64,000 nt of DNA from Sinorhizobium fredii NGR234 (GTDB lineage: Bacteria; Pseudomonadota; Alphaproteobacteria; Rhizobiales; Rhizobiaceae), in contig NC_012586.1 of the NCBI RefSeq assembly GCF_000018545.1, positions 1,798,001 to 1,862,000 of the forward strand. Direction: 5' to 3'. The position numbers and the translations under genes are program-made. Of this stretch, positions 32,672 to 41,406 are shown one piece after another. Position 1 is the first letter of the stretch. The number at the start of each line of letters is the position of its first letter. The notes beneath the pieces are model-generated. The model was given only the letters and a program-made list of their open reading frames with translations. It did not search any database and was not told the DNA's origin.

Positions 32672-33496
32672 TCAGCAGCAGGTTCGAAAGCGCTCGACGC
32701 AGGTGGCGATCACCTCCTCGGCCGGCCGTTTCCACCAGTTCTCGGCAGAGAAGATCTCGACCTCCTGCGCCCCAAAGAAGCCCGCTGCCTCGACGTGACG
32801 CCGGATACCCTTGAGGTCGATGACGCCGTCGCCCATCATGCCGCGATCGGTCAGCATATCCCTGGTCGGGACCAGCCAGTCGCAGATGTGATGCGCGAGG
32901 ATCGCCTTCATCCGGCCGGCCCGGGCGATCTGGTTGGCGAGATCGGGATCCCACCAGACATGGTAGACGTCGATCGCGACGCCGACGCCCGGTCCGACCG
33001 CGTCACAGATATCGAGCGCCTGGCCGAGCGTGTTCACGCAGGCCCGGTCGGCCGCATACATCGGATGGAGCGGCTCGATCGCCAGCGGCACGCCTGTCGC
33101 GCGCGCATGCGGCAGCACGGCGTCGATCCCCTCCTCGACCATTCGGCGGGCCCGATCGATGTCCCGGGAGCCGTCGGGCAGGCCACCGACGACGAGCACC
33201 AGGCAATCGGCGCCAAGTGCCGCCGCTTCGTCGATCGCGCGCCTGTTGTCGTCGAGCGCCTTCTCCCGCCCGGCGGCATCCGCCGCCGGAAAGAAGCCGC
33301 CGCGGCAGAGGCCGGTCAGCTTCAGCCCGTTGGCGCGGACGATGCGGACCGCCTCGCCGAGACCGATCGCCGCCACCTGGTCGCGCCAGGGCGCGATCGC
33401 GGTGATTCCGTGCTTCAGGCAGACATCCACGGCTTCGGCAAAGCCGCATTGTTCGCGGATCGTCGCCAGATTGATGGAAAGGCCCTCGACCTGCAT
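32672..33496 (-). CDS. Sugar phosphate isomerase/epimerase (xylose-isomerase-like TIM barrel)
   Basis: A 274-aa AP-endonuclease-2/xylose-isomerase-type TIM barrel. Typical metal-site residues are Glu in VPLAIEPLHPMYAA, Asp in VGVAIDVYHVWWDP, His in AHHICDWL, and a final Glu in GAQEVEIFS. Such enzymes epimerise or dehydrate ketose or keto-inositol intermediates. It lies 21 bp after the enolase-superfamily gene, in the minus-strand operon under the tetR-proximal operator. The substrate is not deducible. Confidence 0.82.
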   Translation of the reverse strand: MQVEGLSINLATIREQCGFAEAVDVCLKHGITAIAPWRDQVAAIGLGEAVRIVRANGLKLTGLCRGGFFPAADAAGREKALDDNRRAIDEAAALGADCLVLVVGGLPDGSRDIDRARRMVEEGIDAVLPHARATGVPLAIEPLHPMYAADRACVNTLGQALDICDAVGPGVGVAIDVYHVWWDPDLANQIARAGRMKAILAHHICDWLVPTRDMLTDRGMMGDGVIDLKGIRRHVEAAGFFGAQEVEIFSAENWWKRPAEEVIATCVERFRTCC

Positions 33497-33517
33497 GGTG
33501 TTCTCCTCCCGGTTTGG

Positions 33518-34933
33518 TCAGCCTGCCAGTGACGCCCAGTCCGGCTCGACCGAGGAGCCGAGGCCAGTCGCGCGCAAGACGGATGCAAAGGTGATGTCGC
33601 CGTTGCAAATCGCCAGACGGGCCCGCCCGGCGGCGTCCTCGTAAAGATCGCCATGGGCGGCGAGATAGGCGGCCTGTTCCGCCATCGGTGCCCGGCCCAT
33701 GCCGTCGACATAGTGGTGGCCGTTGCGCTCGATATGCCCGGCGCCGATAAAAGCTGCCAGGACGAGGTCCTGCTGAAGGCCAAGGCCGGCCTGCGTCGTC
33801 AGGTCCTCGGCGGACATGAAATAGCGGGCACTCCCCGCCTCGCCGTTCCATTTCTCGACACGGGCGCGATTGATCAGCGACCGATAGAAGCCCTTGCAGG
33901 ACTTCGACGAGATGCCGGCATAGCCGAGTTCGCGGGCCCGCAGGAAGGATCCGACGTCGCCATCGGACTCGTCGATCTCGAGCGGCAGCCGCTCGGCGAT
34001 CGCCGCGACCGATTTCGACAGCGCCTCCGCGCGCGCAATCGGCTGCTCGAAGAACAGCATTGACGCCCGCAACCGTTGCAGGCGGGGCTCTTTCTCGATC
34101 CGCTCGAGAAGGTCGCCGACGCCATCGCCGCTTTCGAACTGCTCGTTGCCGTCGAGCGTCACCCGATAGTCTTCGACAAGCCGATCGAGCACCGCGGCGA
34201 TCGCGACCAGCCGCTCGGTATCTTCGGCAGGGCGCCCGGAGACCTTGATCTTGAAGAAGCGGTGGCCATAGGCGGCGATCACCTGGTCCAGCCTCTGCGG
34301 CAGCCCATCCTCCAGCCGTTGCGCGGAATCCAATTCGGAGGCAGTCAAGGTATCCGCAAGGCCGATCGTGTGGCGGACGGCAAGGTTGGGCTCGGGCGCC
34401 AGCCGCGACAGGAAGCGGGTGAGATCGAAGCCGGCTAGGTCGGGCGCGGTGGTGTCGGTGACCCCGAGCAGATTGCCCGTGATCGCTTCGACAGCGCTGA
34501 CGCCCATCATCCGGCAGAGCGCATCGATGATGGCGCGGTCGACGAGCGCCAGCCCGTAGGAAGCCACAAGTGCGGGCAGGCCATGTCTTGCCGCCGCCCA
34601 ATGATGATTCGCCTCGGCAGCGGCATGCAGGCCGAACGGAGTGTCCGCCTTGAGCGACTGCAACCCTTCGATCGCCAGACGAAGCGACGTCCGGAGCTGC
34701 CCGACATTGTCCTCGGGCGACAGTGCCGGGTTCTTGTCGAACCATTTCGGCATCATCATCTCGGCCGACCAGCCGACGGCCGACCGGCCGCGTTCATCCT
34801 CGACCCGCACCCGCACGAAGGCCTGCGGGGCGCGCTCGACGCGCGCCGCGCCGAAGCGGAAGGGAAAGCGGAAATCGACCGGCCGCTCGAAGAAGTCCGC
34901 TTCAAGGAGCCTGATGCGAGGGGCTTCCGTCAT
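33518..34933 (-). CDS. Enolase-superfamily (mandelate racemase/muconate lactonizing-like) protein
   Basis: A 471-aa protein, long for this superfamily (usual about 370-400). The barrel half shows FFKIKVSGRPAEDTERL (Lys-x-Lys base region), VTLDGNEQF (first metal Asp), MLFFEQPIARAE (Glu), PLEIDESDGD (third acidic ligand) and YAGISSKSCKG (second Lys). Family members abstract a proton alpha to a carboxylate, so a sugar acid dehydratase or epimerase role is plausible. It sits between DUF993 and the TIM-barrel isomerase genes with 9-bp and 21-bp gaps. Exact reaction unknown. Confidence 0.72.
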   Translation of the reverse strand: MTEAPRIRLLEADFFERPVDFRFPFRFGAARVERAPQAFVRVRVEDERGRSAVGWSAEMMMPKWFDKNPALSPEDNVGQLRTSLRLAIEGLQSLKADTPFGLHAAAEANHHWAAARHGLPALVASYGLALVDRAIIDALCRMMGVSAVEAITGNLLGVTDTTAPDLAGFDLTRFLSRLAPEPNLAVRHTIGLADTLTASELDSAQRLEDGLPQRLDQVIAAYGHRFFKIKVSGRPAEDTERLVAIAAVLDRLVEDYRVTLDGNEQFESGDGVGDLLERIEKEPRLQRLRASMLFFEQPIARAEALSKSVAAIAERLPLEIDESDGDVGSFLRARELGYAGISSKSCKGFYRSLINRARVEKWNGEAGSARYFMSAEDLTTQAGLGLQQDLVLAAFIGAGHIERNGHHYVDGMGRAPMAEQAAYLAAHGDLYEDAAGRARLAICNGDITFASVLRATGLGSSVEPDWASLAG

Positions 34934-34942
34934 GGCCGCGCC

Positions 34943-36106
34943 TCACGCGACGCCATGGACGGCAAGCACGCGCTTCATGCGCGCCGTCGCGAGTTCGGGA
35001 TCGGCGAGAGCCCCGGCCCTGTCCGCCAGCCGGAAGAGTTCGGCCAAGTGAGCGAGCGAGCGGGTGCTCTGCTGACCGCCGATCATCACGAAATGATCCT
35101 GCAAGCCGTTCAGATAGGCGAGAAAGACGACGCCGGTTTTGTAGAAGCGCGTCGGCGCCTTGAAGATATGCCGCGACAGCGGCACGGTCGGTTCGAGCAG
35201 TTCGAAGAATTCCCCGCTCCGCCCCTTGCCCAGCGCCTCCAGCGCCGCCGAAGCCACCGGCGCGATCGCATCGAAGATGCCGAGCAGCGCGTCCGAATGG
35301 CCCTCCTCGTCGCCGGCGATCAGTTCTGCATAGTTGAAGTCGTCGCCGGTATACATGCGCACGCCCTCAGGCAATTGCCGCCGCATGACGATCTCCTTCT
35401 CCTTCGAAAGGAGCGAGATCTTGATGCCGTCGACCTTTTCGGCATGCGCCTCGATGACGGTCAGGCAGGTCTTCATCGCCTCCCTATGGTCGGCATTGCC
35501 CCAATAGCCTTCAAGCGCCGGATCGAACATCTCGCCGAGCCAATGGATGATAACCGGCGCCTTTACCTGCGAGAGAACCCGATAGTAGACGCGGGCATAG
35601 TCGTCCGGGCTCCTGGCGGCCGCGGCGAGCGCCCGGCTCGCCATCAGGATGATCCGTCCGCCTTCGGCTTCGATCGTCTCGATCTGGCTCTCATAGGCCC
35701 TGATGATGTCGTCGACCGTCACCTCAGGACCGGGCACCAGATGGTCGGTGCCGGCGCCGCAGGCGATCAGCGCGCCGGGGCGGCCGCGCGCTTCGGCGAG
35801 CGCCCGGCGGATGAGCTCGCGCGCCTCCGGCCAGCCAAGCCCCATGCCGCGCTGGGCGGTGTCCATCGCTTCGGCAACCCCGAGCCCGAGGTCCCAGAGG
35901 CGATGTCGGAAGGCGAGTGTTCGCTCCCAGTCGATCGCCGGCGTCAGCCACGGATCGTTGTCGGCGAGCGTATCGGCGACCACATGCGCCGCGGCGTATG
36001 CGACCCGCGGAAAGGCGGCCGCCTCTCGCTTCCTGAGCGGAACCGGCCGGCCGGTGAGCTCATACCGGGCAAGCCTGCCTTCGAGGGGGAGATCGATGCT
36101 TGCCAT
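34943..36106 (-). CDS. DUF993 family protein (aldolase-like TIM barrel)
   Basis: A 387-aa protein that fits DUF993, a family distantly related to dihydrodipicolinate synthase-type aldolases. Visible blocks: GALIACGAGTDHLVPG, VIIHWLGEMFDPALEGYWG, DGIKISLLSKEKE (candidate Schiff-base lysine region) and RMYTGDDFNYAELI. By family it may cleave or form a C-C bond in a keto-sugar acid. Its neighbours on both sides (Gfo/Idh 3 bp upstream, enolase-type 9 bp downstream) suggest consecutive steps. No characterised member is known to me. Confidence 0.7.
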   Translation of the reverse strand: MASIDLPLEGRLARYELTGRPVPLRKREAAAFPRVAYAAAHVVADTLADNDPWLTPAIDWERTLAFRHRLWDLGLGVAEAMDTAQRGMGLGWPEARELIRRALAEARGRPGALIACGAGTDHLVPGPEVTVDDIIRAYESQIETIEAEGGRIILMASRALAAAARSPDDYARVYYRVLSQVKAPVIIHWLGEMFDPALEGYWGNADHREAMKTCLTVIEAHAEKVDGIKISLLSKEKEIVMRRQLPEGVRMYTGDDFNYAELIAGDEEGHSDALLGIFDAIAPVASAALEALGKGRSGEFFELLEPTVPLSRHIFKAPTRFYKTGVVFLAYLNGLQDHFVMIGGQQSTRSLAHLAELFRLADRAGALADPELATARMKRVLAVHGVA

Positions 36107-36109
36107 GAC

Positions 36110-37258
36110 TCAGAACTCCAGTTCCGGAACATCGAGCCAGCGGCGCTCGGCCCAGGACTTGAGGCCGAGTTCGGCAAGCTGCACGCCCTTGGCGCCGGCT
36201 TCGAGGCCGTATGGCCAGGGCGCGTCCTCGGCGACATGACGCAGGAACATCTCCCACTGGGCCTTGAAGCCGTTGTCGAAGAGCTGCGTGTCCGGCACCT
36301 CGTCCCAGGTCTTATAGAAATCGATGGTCTGCGGTTGGTCGGGGTTCCAGACCGGCTTCGGCGTGTTGACGCGGTGCTGGGTCCAGCATTTCGTCAGGCC
36401 GGCGACCGCCGAGCCGTGCGTCCCGTCGACCTGGAAGGTGACGAGATCGTCGCGGCGCACCCGGACCGTCCAGGAGGAATTGATCTGCGCGATCACCCCC
36501 CCTTCGAGCTCGAAAGTGGCATAGGCCGCATCGTCGGTGTCGCAATCATAGGTGCGGCCCTCTTCGTCGACGCGGCGAGGGACATGGGTGGCGCCAAGGC
36601 AGGAGACGGACTTGACCTCCCCGAACAGATTGTCGAGCACGTAGCGCCAGTGGCAGAGCATATCGAGGATGATGCCGCCGCCGTCGTTCTTGCGGTAGTT
36701 CCAGGAGGGCCGCTGCGCCGGCACGCCCCAGTCGCCTTCAAAGACCCAATAGCCGAACTCGCCGCGCACCGAGAGGATCTTTCCGAAAAAGCCGGAATCC
36801 CTGAGCATCGCCAGCTTGCGCAGGCCGGGCAAGAACAGTTTGTCCTGCACCACGCCGTGCTTCAGTCCGGAGGCGCGTGCCTTTCGGGCCAGCTTGACGG
36901 CGATCTTCAGATCGTCGGAGATCGGCTTCTCGCAATAGACATGCTTGCCGGCCTCCAAGGCCTTGCCGATCAGTTCGGCGCGCATCAGCGTCGTGCCGGC
37001 ATCGAAGAAGATCTGGTCCTTCGGGTCGGCCAGCGCGGCGTCGAGGTCCGTCGACCAACGGGCAATGTTGTGGCGCTTCGCCAGCTCTTCCATCTTGTCG
37101 CGGTTGCGTCCGACGATGATCGGATCGATCTCCAGCCGTTCGCCGGACTTGAGCGTGATGCCGCCCTGGTCGCGAATGGCCAGGATCGAGCGCACCAGAT
37201 GCTGGTTGTAGCCCATCCGGCCGGTGACGCCGTGCAGAATTATCCCCAAACGTGGCAT
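36110..37258 (-). CDS. Gfo/Idh/MocA-family oxidoreductase
   Basis: A 382-aa NAD(P)-dependent oxidoreductase, the first gene of the minus-strand catabolic operon. Rossmann motif LGIILHGVTGRMGYNQH (an altered GxGxxG), then HVYCEKPISDDLKIAV (EKP motif) and a C-terminal domain with GGGIILDMLCHWRYVLD. It starts 50 bp from the perfect inverted repeat AGTAACT-N4-AGTTACT, which probably brings it under the TetR regulator. Followed 3 bp later by the DUF993 gene. The substrate is probably the compound imported by the transporter at 38256-44596. Confidence 0.83.
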   Translation of the reverse strand: MPRLGIILHGVTGRMGYNQHLVRSILAIRDQGGITLKSGERLEIDPIIVGRNRDKMEELAKRHNIARWSTDLDAALADPKDQIFFDAGTTLMRAELIGKALEAGKHVYCEKPISDDLKIAVKLARKARASGLKHGVVQDKLFLPGLRKLAMLRDSGFFGKILSVRGEFGYWVFEGDWGVPAQRPSWNYRKNDGGGIILDMLCHWRYVLDNLFGEVKSVSCLGATHVPRRVDEEGRTYDCDTDDAAYATFELEGGVIAQINSSWTVRVRRDDLVTFQVDGTHGSAVAGLTKCWTQHRVNTPKPVWNPDQPQTIDFYKTWDEVPDTQLFDNGFKAQWEMFLRHVAEDAPWPYGLEAGAKGVQLAELGLKSWAERRWLDVPELEF

Positions 37259-37308
37259 GCGATCTCCTCCCTGACAGGCCTCGTGGGCGGGACCGCCCCT
37301 CGCGAGCC

Positions 37309-37326
37309 AGTAACTAAACAGTTACT
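37309..37326. promoter_or_regulatory. TetR operator candidate for the minus-strand catabolic operon
   Basis: AGTAACTAAACAGTTACT is a perfect 7-bp inverted repeat around 4 bp. A related copy lies on the other side of tetR at 38183-38198 (shared pattern GTAACyAAnnAGTTAy). On the minus strand a TTGACA box at 37355-37350 lies about 23 bp upstream, so the repeat would cover the transcription start of the Gfo/Idh-DUF993 operon. This is the standard geometry for TetR repression. Confidence 0.7.
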
Positions 37327-37379
37327 TTGTGGCAGAGAAAAATCCCACTTGTCAACATTAAAAACGACATGACAGCGAT

Positions 37380-38060
37380 TCAGCGGCGAATGGAGGCCAG
37401 AGTCACCTGGACGATATGCTGCTTCCAGGCCTCGATATTCGCCTCTTCCATCAGGTCGCGGCCGAAAATCGTCGTCAGCGTATGCTGGTTGGAGATGTAG
37501 AAATAGCCAAGCGCGGCGATCGTCAGATAGACGTTCAGGGGATCGGCGTCGACGCGGAACAGGCCCTTCGCCTTGCCGCGATCGAGCAGGTCGGCGAGCT
37601 TGTCGATGAAATGCGAATGCAGCTCCTTGAGCCGCGTCGACTGGCGCAGCCACCGGGCCCGATGCAGGTTCTCGGTGCCGAGCAGGCTCAGGAATTCCGG
37701 GTGCTCGAGGAAGTATCTCCAGGTGAACATGGCCAGCTCCGCCACGCCCTGCTCCGGCGTCAAGTCGCTGAGATTCAAAGATTTCTCAGCCGTTCGAATG
37801 CCGATATAGGCTTCCTCGAGAACGGCAAGGTAGAGCTGCTCCTTGTCGCCGAAATAGTGGTAGAGCATCCGTTTGTTGGTACCGGCCCGCTCGGCGATCG
37901 CGTCGACCCGCGCCCCGCCGATGCCGTTCTCGGCGAACTCGACCGTCGCCGCGGCAAGGATCGAGGCCCGCGTGCGCTCCGGGTCGCGGCTTCCGGCCCG
38001 GTCCGCCCGCCCGCTGGTCGCCTCTTTCCGCGCCTTTCCTTCCGCCTGCAGCTTGTCCAT
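37380..38060 (-). CDS. TetR-family transcriptional regulator
   Basis: A 226-aa regulator. The TetR helix-turn-helix reads AGTNKRMLYHYFGDKEQLYL (about 57-76) after RTRASILAAATVEFAENGIG. The C-terminal ligand domain resembles the RutR/YsiA-like subgroup. I chose the start at 38060 because a near-perfect ribosome-binding site (GGAGGTGA) lies five bases upstream; an ATG at 38096 lacks one. It lies between two copies of the same palindrome and most likely represses both the minus-strand enzyme operon and the plus-strand importer operon. Inducer unknown. Confidence 0.88.
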   Translation of the reverse strand: MDKLQAEGKARKEATSGRADRAGSRDPERTRASILAAATVEFAENGIGGARVDAIAERAGTNKRMLYHYFGDKEQLYLAVLEEAYIGIRTAEKSLNLSDLTPEQGVAELAMFTWRYFLEHPEFLSLLGTENLHRARWLRQSTRLKELHSHFIDKLADLLDRGKAKGLFRVDADPLNVYLTIAALGYFYISNQHTLTTIFGRDLMEEANIEAWKQHIVQVTLASIRR

Positions 38061-38107
38061 TCCGTCACCTCCGGCACCGCTTGCCATCAGCGGCAATCGA
38101 TGCGACT

Positions 38108-38126
38108 TTGTAAAAAAATCTTACAA
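38108..38126. promoter_or_regulatory. Inverted repeat in front of tetR
   Basis: TTGTAAAAAAATCTTACAA contains perfect 6-bp arms around 7 bp. It lies 47 bp upstream of the chosen tetR start and 27 bp upstream of the importer -35 box. The half-site TTGTAA partly resembles the TTGTAAC half of the operator at 38183-38198, so it could be an autoregulatory or cooperative site. Confidence 0.45.
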
Positions 38127-38153
38127 GATAATGATACCTTCGCACACAACTGC

Positions 38154-38198
38154 TTGACAGGATCATTGCTTGTCCATAATTTGTAACCAATTAGTTAT
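38154..38198 (+). promoter_or_regulatory. Promoter and TetR operator of the sugar importer operon
   Basis: A perfect -35 TTGACA (38154-38159) and a -10-like CATAAT (38175-38180, 15-bp spacing; ATAATT would give 16) are followed at once by GTAACCAATTAGTTAT (38183-38198). The latter matches the operator at 37309-37326 at all conserved positions and would overlap the transcription start. Confidence 0.65.
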
Positions 38199-38255
38199 TT
38201 GTTGCAAGAGGTATCACGGAACGTTGTGGAGGCGCTCCGGAGGGAGGAGGAACAG

Positions 38256-39542
38256 ATGACAATGCGCATGACCAGACGCAACGTGCTCGCCGGAGGCGCG
38301 GCACTTCTTTCATATTCCATGCTGGCATCGAGCGCGCTTTCTGAGGAAGCGCGGCTCAGGCTGCTGTGGTGGGGCTCGCAGGCGCGCGCCGACCGCACCA
38401 ACAAGGTCAACCAGCTCTTTACGTCCGCCAACCCGAATGTCGCGATCAACGGCGAGTTCCTTGGCTGGAGCGATTACTGGCCGCGCCTTGCGACACAGGT
38501 CGCCGGTCGCAACGCGCCTGATATCATCCAGATGGACTATCGCTATATCGTCGAATATGCCCGGCGCGGCGCGCTTGCGCCTCTTAACGACTATCTCGGT
38601 AAGGTGCTGAAGGTCGAGGACTTCGATCAGGTGCAGATCCAGGGCGGCAGCGTCGACGGCAAGCTCTACGGCATCAGCCTCGGCGCCAACTCGGCAACGA
38701 TGCTGGTCAACACGGTCGCCTTCGAGGAAGCCGGCGTCGAGTTGCCGACACCCACGACCACCTGGGAAGACTTGGCGCGGATCGGCGCCGAGATCACCAA
38801 GGCCGGCAAGCGCAAGGGCTACTACGGCCTGTCAGACGGCAGCGGTGTCGAGCCTCTGCTCGAGAACTGGCTGCGCCAGCGCGGCAAGGCGCTGTTCACC
38901 GCCGACGGCAAGATCGGCTACGACGCGAACGACGCGGCCGAATGGTTCGCCCTGTGGGCGGCGATGCGCGAGGCGAAGGCCTGCGTGCCGCCGGATATCC
39001 AGGCGCTCGACCAGTTCAATCCCGACACGGCCCCGCTGTCGCTCGGCAAGGCGGCAACATCCTACGCCCACTCCAACCAGCTGGTCGCCTATCAGGCCAT
39101 CAACAAGGACAAGCTGGCGCTCCGCAACCACCCGCTGATCGGCAAGGACGCCAAGGGCGGCCACTACCGCAAGCCGTCGATGTTCTTCTCGGTCTCGGCA
39201 CAGACCAAGGACCCGGAGCTTGGCGCCAAATACGTGAACTTCTTCGTCACCGATCCCAAAGCCGCCGAAATCCTCGGCGTCGAACGCGGCGTGCCGGAAT
39301 CGGCCGCGGTCCGCGAGAAACTAGCACCGACGCTCGACGAACTCGGCCGCGCTGCACTCGACTACGTCTCCGGTCTTGGGCCGCTCGCCGGTCCCCTGCC
39401 GCCGCCGCCGCCTTCCGGTGCCGGCGAGGCGGAACTTGCCCTGCGCACCGTCGCCGAGCAGGTGGGCTTCGGCCAGCTTGACGTCAAGCAGGGCGGCGAA
39501 ACCCTGGTGAACGAGGTCACCCAGATCCTGTCGCGAGGATGA
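38256..39542 (+). CDS. ABC transporter solute-binding protein (family 1), Tat-type signal
   Basis: A 428-aa sugar-binding protein. The N-terminus MTMRMTRRNVLAGGAALLSY carries a twin-arginine motif (TRRNVL), unusual for this class but common in rhizobia. The mature protein has family 1 features such as LRLLWWGSQARADRTNKVN and DIIQMDYRYIVEYARRGAL. The ATG at 38256 has GGAGGAAC upstream. First gene of the importer operon (binding protein, two permeases, two oxidoreductases, ATPase); overlaps the next gene by ATGA. Probably captures the sugar or cyclitol degraded by the adjacent enzymes. Confidence 0.88.
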   Translation: MTMRMTRRNVLAGGAALLSYSMLASSALSEEARLRLLWWGSQARADRTNKVNQLFTSANPNVAINGEFLGWSDYWPRLATQVAGRNAPDIIQMDYRYIVEYARRGALAPLNDYLGKVLKVEDFDQVQIQGGSVDGKLYGISLGANSATMLVNTVAFEEAGVELPTPTTTWEDLARIGAEITKAGKRKGYYGLSDGSGVEPLLENWLRQRGKALFTADGKIGYDANDAAEWFALWAAMREAKACVPPDIQALDQFNPDTAPLSLGKAATSYAHSNQLVAYQAINKDKLALRNHPLIGKDAKGGHYRKPSMFFSVSAQTKDPELGAKYVNFFVTDPKAAEILGVERGVPESAAVREKLAPTLDELGRAALDYVSGLGPLAGPLPPPPPSGAGEAELALRTVAEQVGFGQLDVKQGGETLVNEVTQILSRG

Positions 39543-40504
39543 GGAGCATGGCTGCCGTGCAGGATTCCGCTGTAGCTATCGGTGCGGGCGCCAGGGGGCG
39601 CCCCGCCGCACAGGGCCGCTTCGCCGCCCTCTGGACGAAACACGGCGCCGGCTACATGTTCCTGTTGCCCTGGCTCGTCGGCTTCTTCGGGCTGACGCTC
39701 GGACCTGCCGTCGCCTCGCTCTATTTGTCCTTCACCAGCTTCGACCTGATCCGCTCTCCGGAGTGGGTCGGAACAGCCAATTACGTCCGCATCGCCACGG
39801 CCGATCCGAAATTCGCGGCCTCGCTCAAAGTCACCTTTCTGTATGTGGTGCTGTCGGTCCCCTTCAAGCTCGCCTTCGCGCTGTTCGTCGCCATCCTTCT
39901 CGACCGCGGCGTCAAGGGCCTCACCGTCTATCGCGCCATCTTCTACCTGCCGTCGCTGCTCGGCGGCAGCGTCGCGATCGCCGTGCTCTGGCGGCAGCTC
40001 TTTGCCGGTGACGGGCTGATCAACAGCCTGCTCGCCCAGTTCGGCATCGAAGGCCCAAGCTGGATCTCGCATCCGGACTATTCGATCTGGACGCTCGTCG
40101 TCCTTAGCGTCTGGCAGTTCGGCTCGCCGATGATCATCTTCCTGGCCGGCCTGCGGCAGATCCCGACCGACATGTACGAGGCGGCGAGCCTCGACGGAGC
40201 ATCCAAGTTCCGCCAGTTCTACAAGATCACCCTGCCGCTCCTCACCCCGGTCATCTTCTTCAATGCCGTGGTGCAGACGATCGAAGCCTTCAAAGCCTTC
40301 ACGCCGGCCTTCATCATCTCCGGCGGCACCGGCGGGCCGATCAATTCGACGCTGTTCTACACGCTCTATCTCTACCAGGAGGCCTTCGGGAACTTCCGCA
40401 TGGGCTATGCCTCGGCGCTCGCCTGGATCCTCGTGCTGATCATCGGCCTGTTCACGGCCTTCTCGTTCCTGACCTCTCGCTACTGGGTGCACTACGATGA
40501 CTGA
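39539..40504 (+). CDS. ABC sugar transporter permease (UgpA/MalF-like)
   Basis: A 321-aa inner-membrane protein with about six membrane segments, the first at GYMFLLPWLVGFFGLTLGPA. EAA loop: EAASLDGASKFRQFYKITLP. Coupled to the binding-protein gene by an ATGA overlap and to the second permease by an 8-bp overlap. Forms the channel with the next gene product. Confidence 0.9.
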   Translation: MRSMAAVQDSAVAIGAGARGRPAAQGRFAALWTKHGAGYMFLLPWLVGFFGLTLGPAVASLYLSFTSFDLIRSPEWVGTANYVRIATADPKFAASLKVTFLYVVLSVPFKLAFALFVAILLDRGVKGLTVYRAIFYLPSLLGGSVAIAVLWRQLFAGDGLINSLLAQFGIEGPSWISHPDYSIWTLVVLSVWQFGSPMIIFLAGLRQIPTDMYEAASLDGASKFRQFYKITLPLLTPVIFFNAVVQTIEAFKAFTPAFIISGGTGGPINSTLFYTLYLYQEAFGNFRMGYASALAWILVLIIGLFTAFSFLTSRYWVHYDD

Positions 40505-41384
40505 TGCGACCATGAGCTCGATCACCGCACCGCCCCCGCCGCCGGCCGGTCGCCGCAGCCCGCTCGGATCCGTGCTCATCCATACCGGACTGATCGCCGC
40601 CTCGATCGCCATGCTTTATCCGCTCCTGTGGATGCTCTCGGCATCGGTCCGGCCGGAGGACGAAATCTTCGCCTCGACGACACTCTGGCCCTCGTCGGTG
40701 GACTTTGCCTCCTATGTGCGCGGCTGGTTCGGGCTCGACGTCAGCTTTGGCCGGTTTACCTGGAACTCGCTGGTGATCGCAGTCCTGACGGTGGCCGGCA
40801 ATGTCATCGCCTGCTCGCTCGCGGCTTACGCCTTTGCGCGGCTTCGCTTCGCCGGCCGCAATTTCTGGTTCGCGATGATGCTCGGGACGATGATGATCCC
40901 CTATCACGTCACCCTCATCCCGCAATACGTGCTTTTCCTCGATCTCGGCTGGGTCAACACCATCCTGCCGCTGGTCGTGCCGAAGTTCCTGGCAAGCGAC
41001 GCCTTCTTCATCTTCCTGATGGTGCAGTTCTTCCGCGGCATTCCGCGCGAGCTCGACGAAGCGGCGATGATGGACGGCTGCGGCCCCTGGCGCATCTACT
41101 GGAAGATCATGCTACCGCTTTCACTTCCCGTGCTCGCGACGGCCGCGATCTTCTCCTTCATCTGGACCTGGGACGACTTCTTCGGGCCGCTGATCTACCT
41201 GAACGACATGAATACCTACACGATCCAGCTCGGCCTCAGGACTTTCGTCGACTCGAGCAGCACCTCCGATTGGGGCGGCCTCTTCGCCATGTCGACCCTG
41301 TCGCTCGTGCCGGTGTTCTTCTTCTTCCTGTTCTTCCAGCGCCTTCTGATCGAAGGCATCGCCACGACAGGCATGAAACGCTGA
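40497..41384 (+). CDS. ABC sugar transporter permease (UgpE/MalG-like)
   Basis: A 295-aa permease with about six membrane segments. EAA loop: EAAMMDGCGPWRIYWKIMLP. The C-terminus LLIEGIATTGMKR is typical. It overlaps the previous permease gene by 8 bp. Proline-rich N-terminal tail (APPPPPAGRR) before the first membrane segment. Confidence 0.9.
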   Translation: MTDATMSSITAPPPPPAGRRSPLGSVLIHTGLIAASIAMLYPLLWMLSASVRPEDEIFASTTLWPSSVDFASYVRGWFGLDVSFGRFTWNSLVIAVLTVAGNVIACSLAAYAFARLRFAGRNFWFAMMLGTMMIPYHVTLIPQYVLFLDLGWVNTILPLVVPKFLASDAFFIFLMVQFFRGIPRELDEAAMMDGCGPWRIYWKIMLPLSLPVLATAAIFSFIWTWDDFFGPLIYLNDMNTYTIQLGLRTFVDSSSTSDWGGLFAMSTLSLVPVFFFFLFFQRLLIEGIATTGMKR

Positions 41385-41406
41385 CCGTCGGAGTTCAAAG
41401 ATCATC

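Noticed and set aside
34583..37372. A 929-codon open frame on the plus strand opposite the enolase, DUF993 and Gfo/Idh genes
   Set aside because: It is the antisense image of three well-supported genes in GC-rich DNA, with Arg/His/Gly/Asp-rich composition and no domain or ribosome-binding site.
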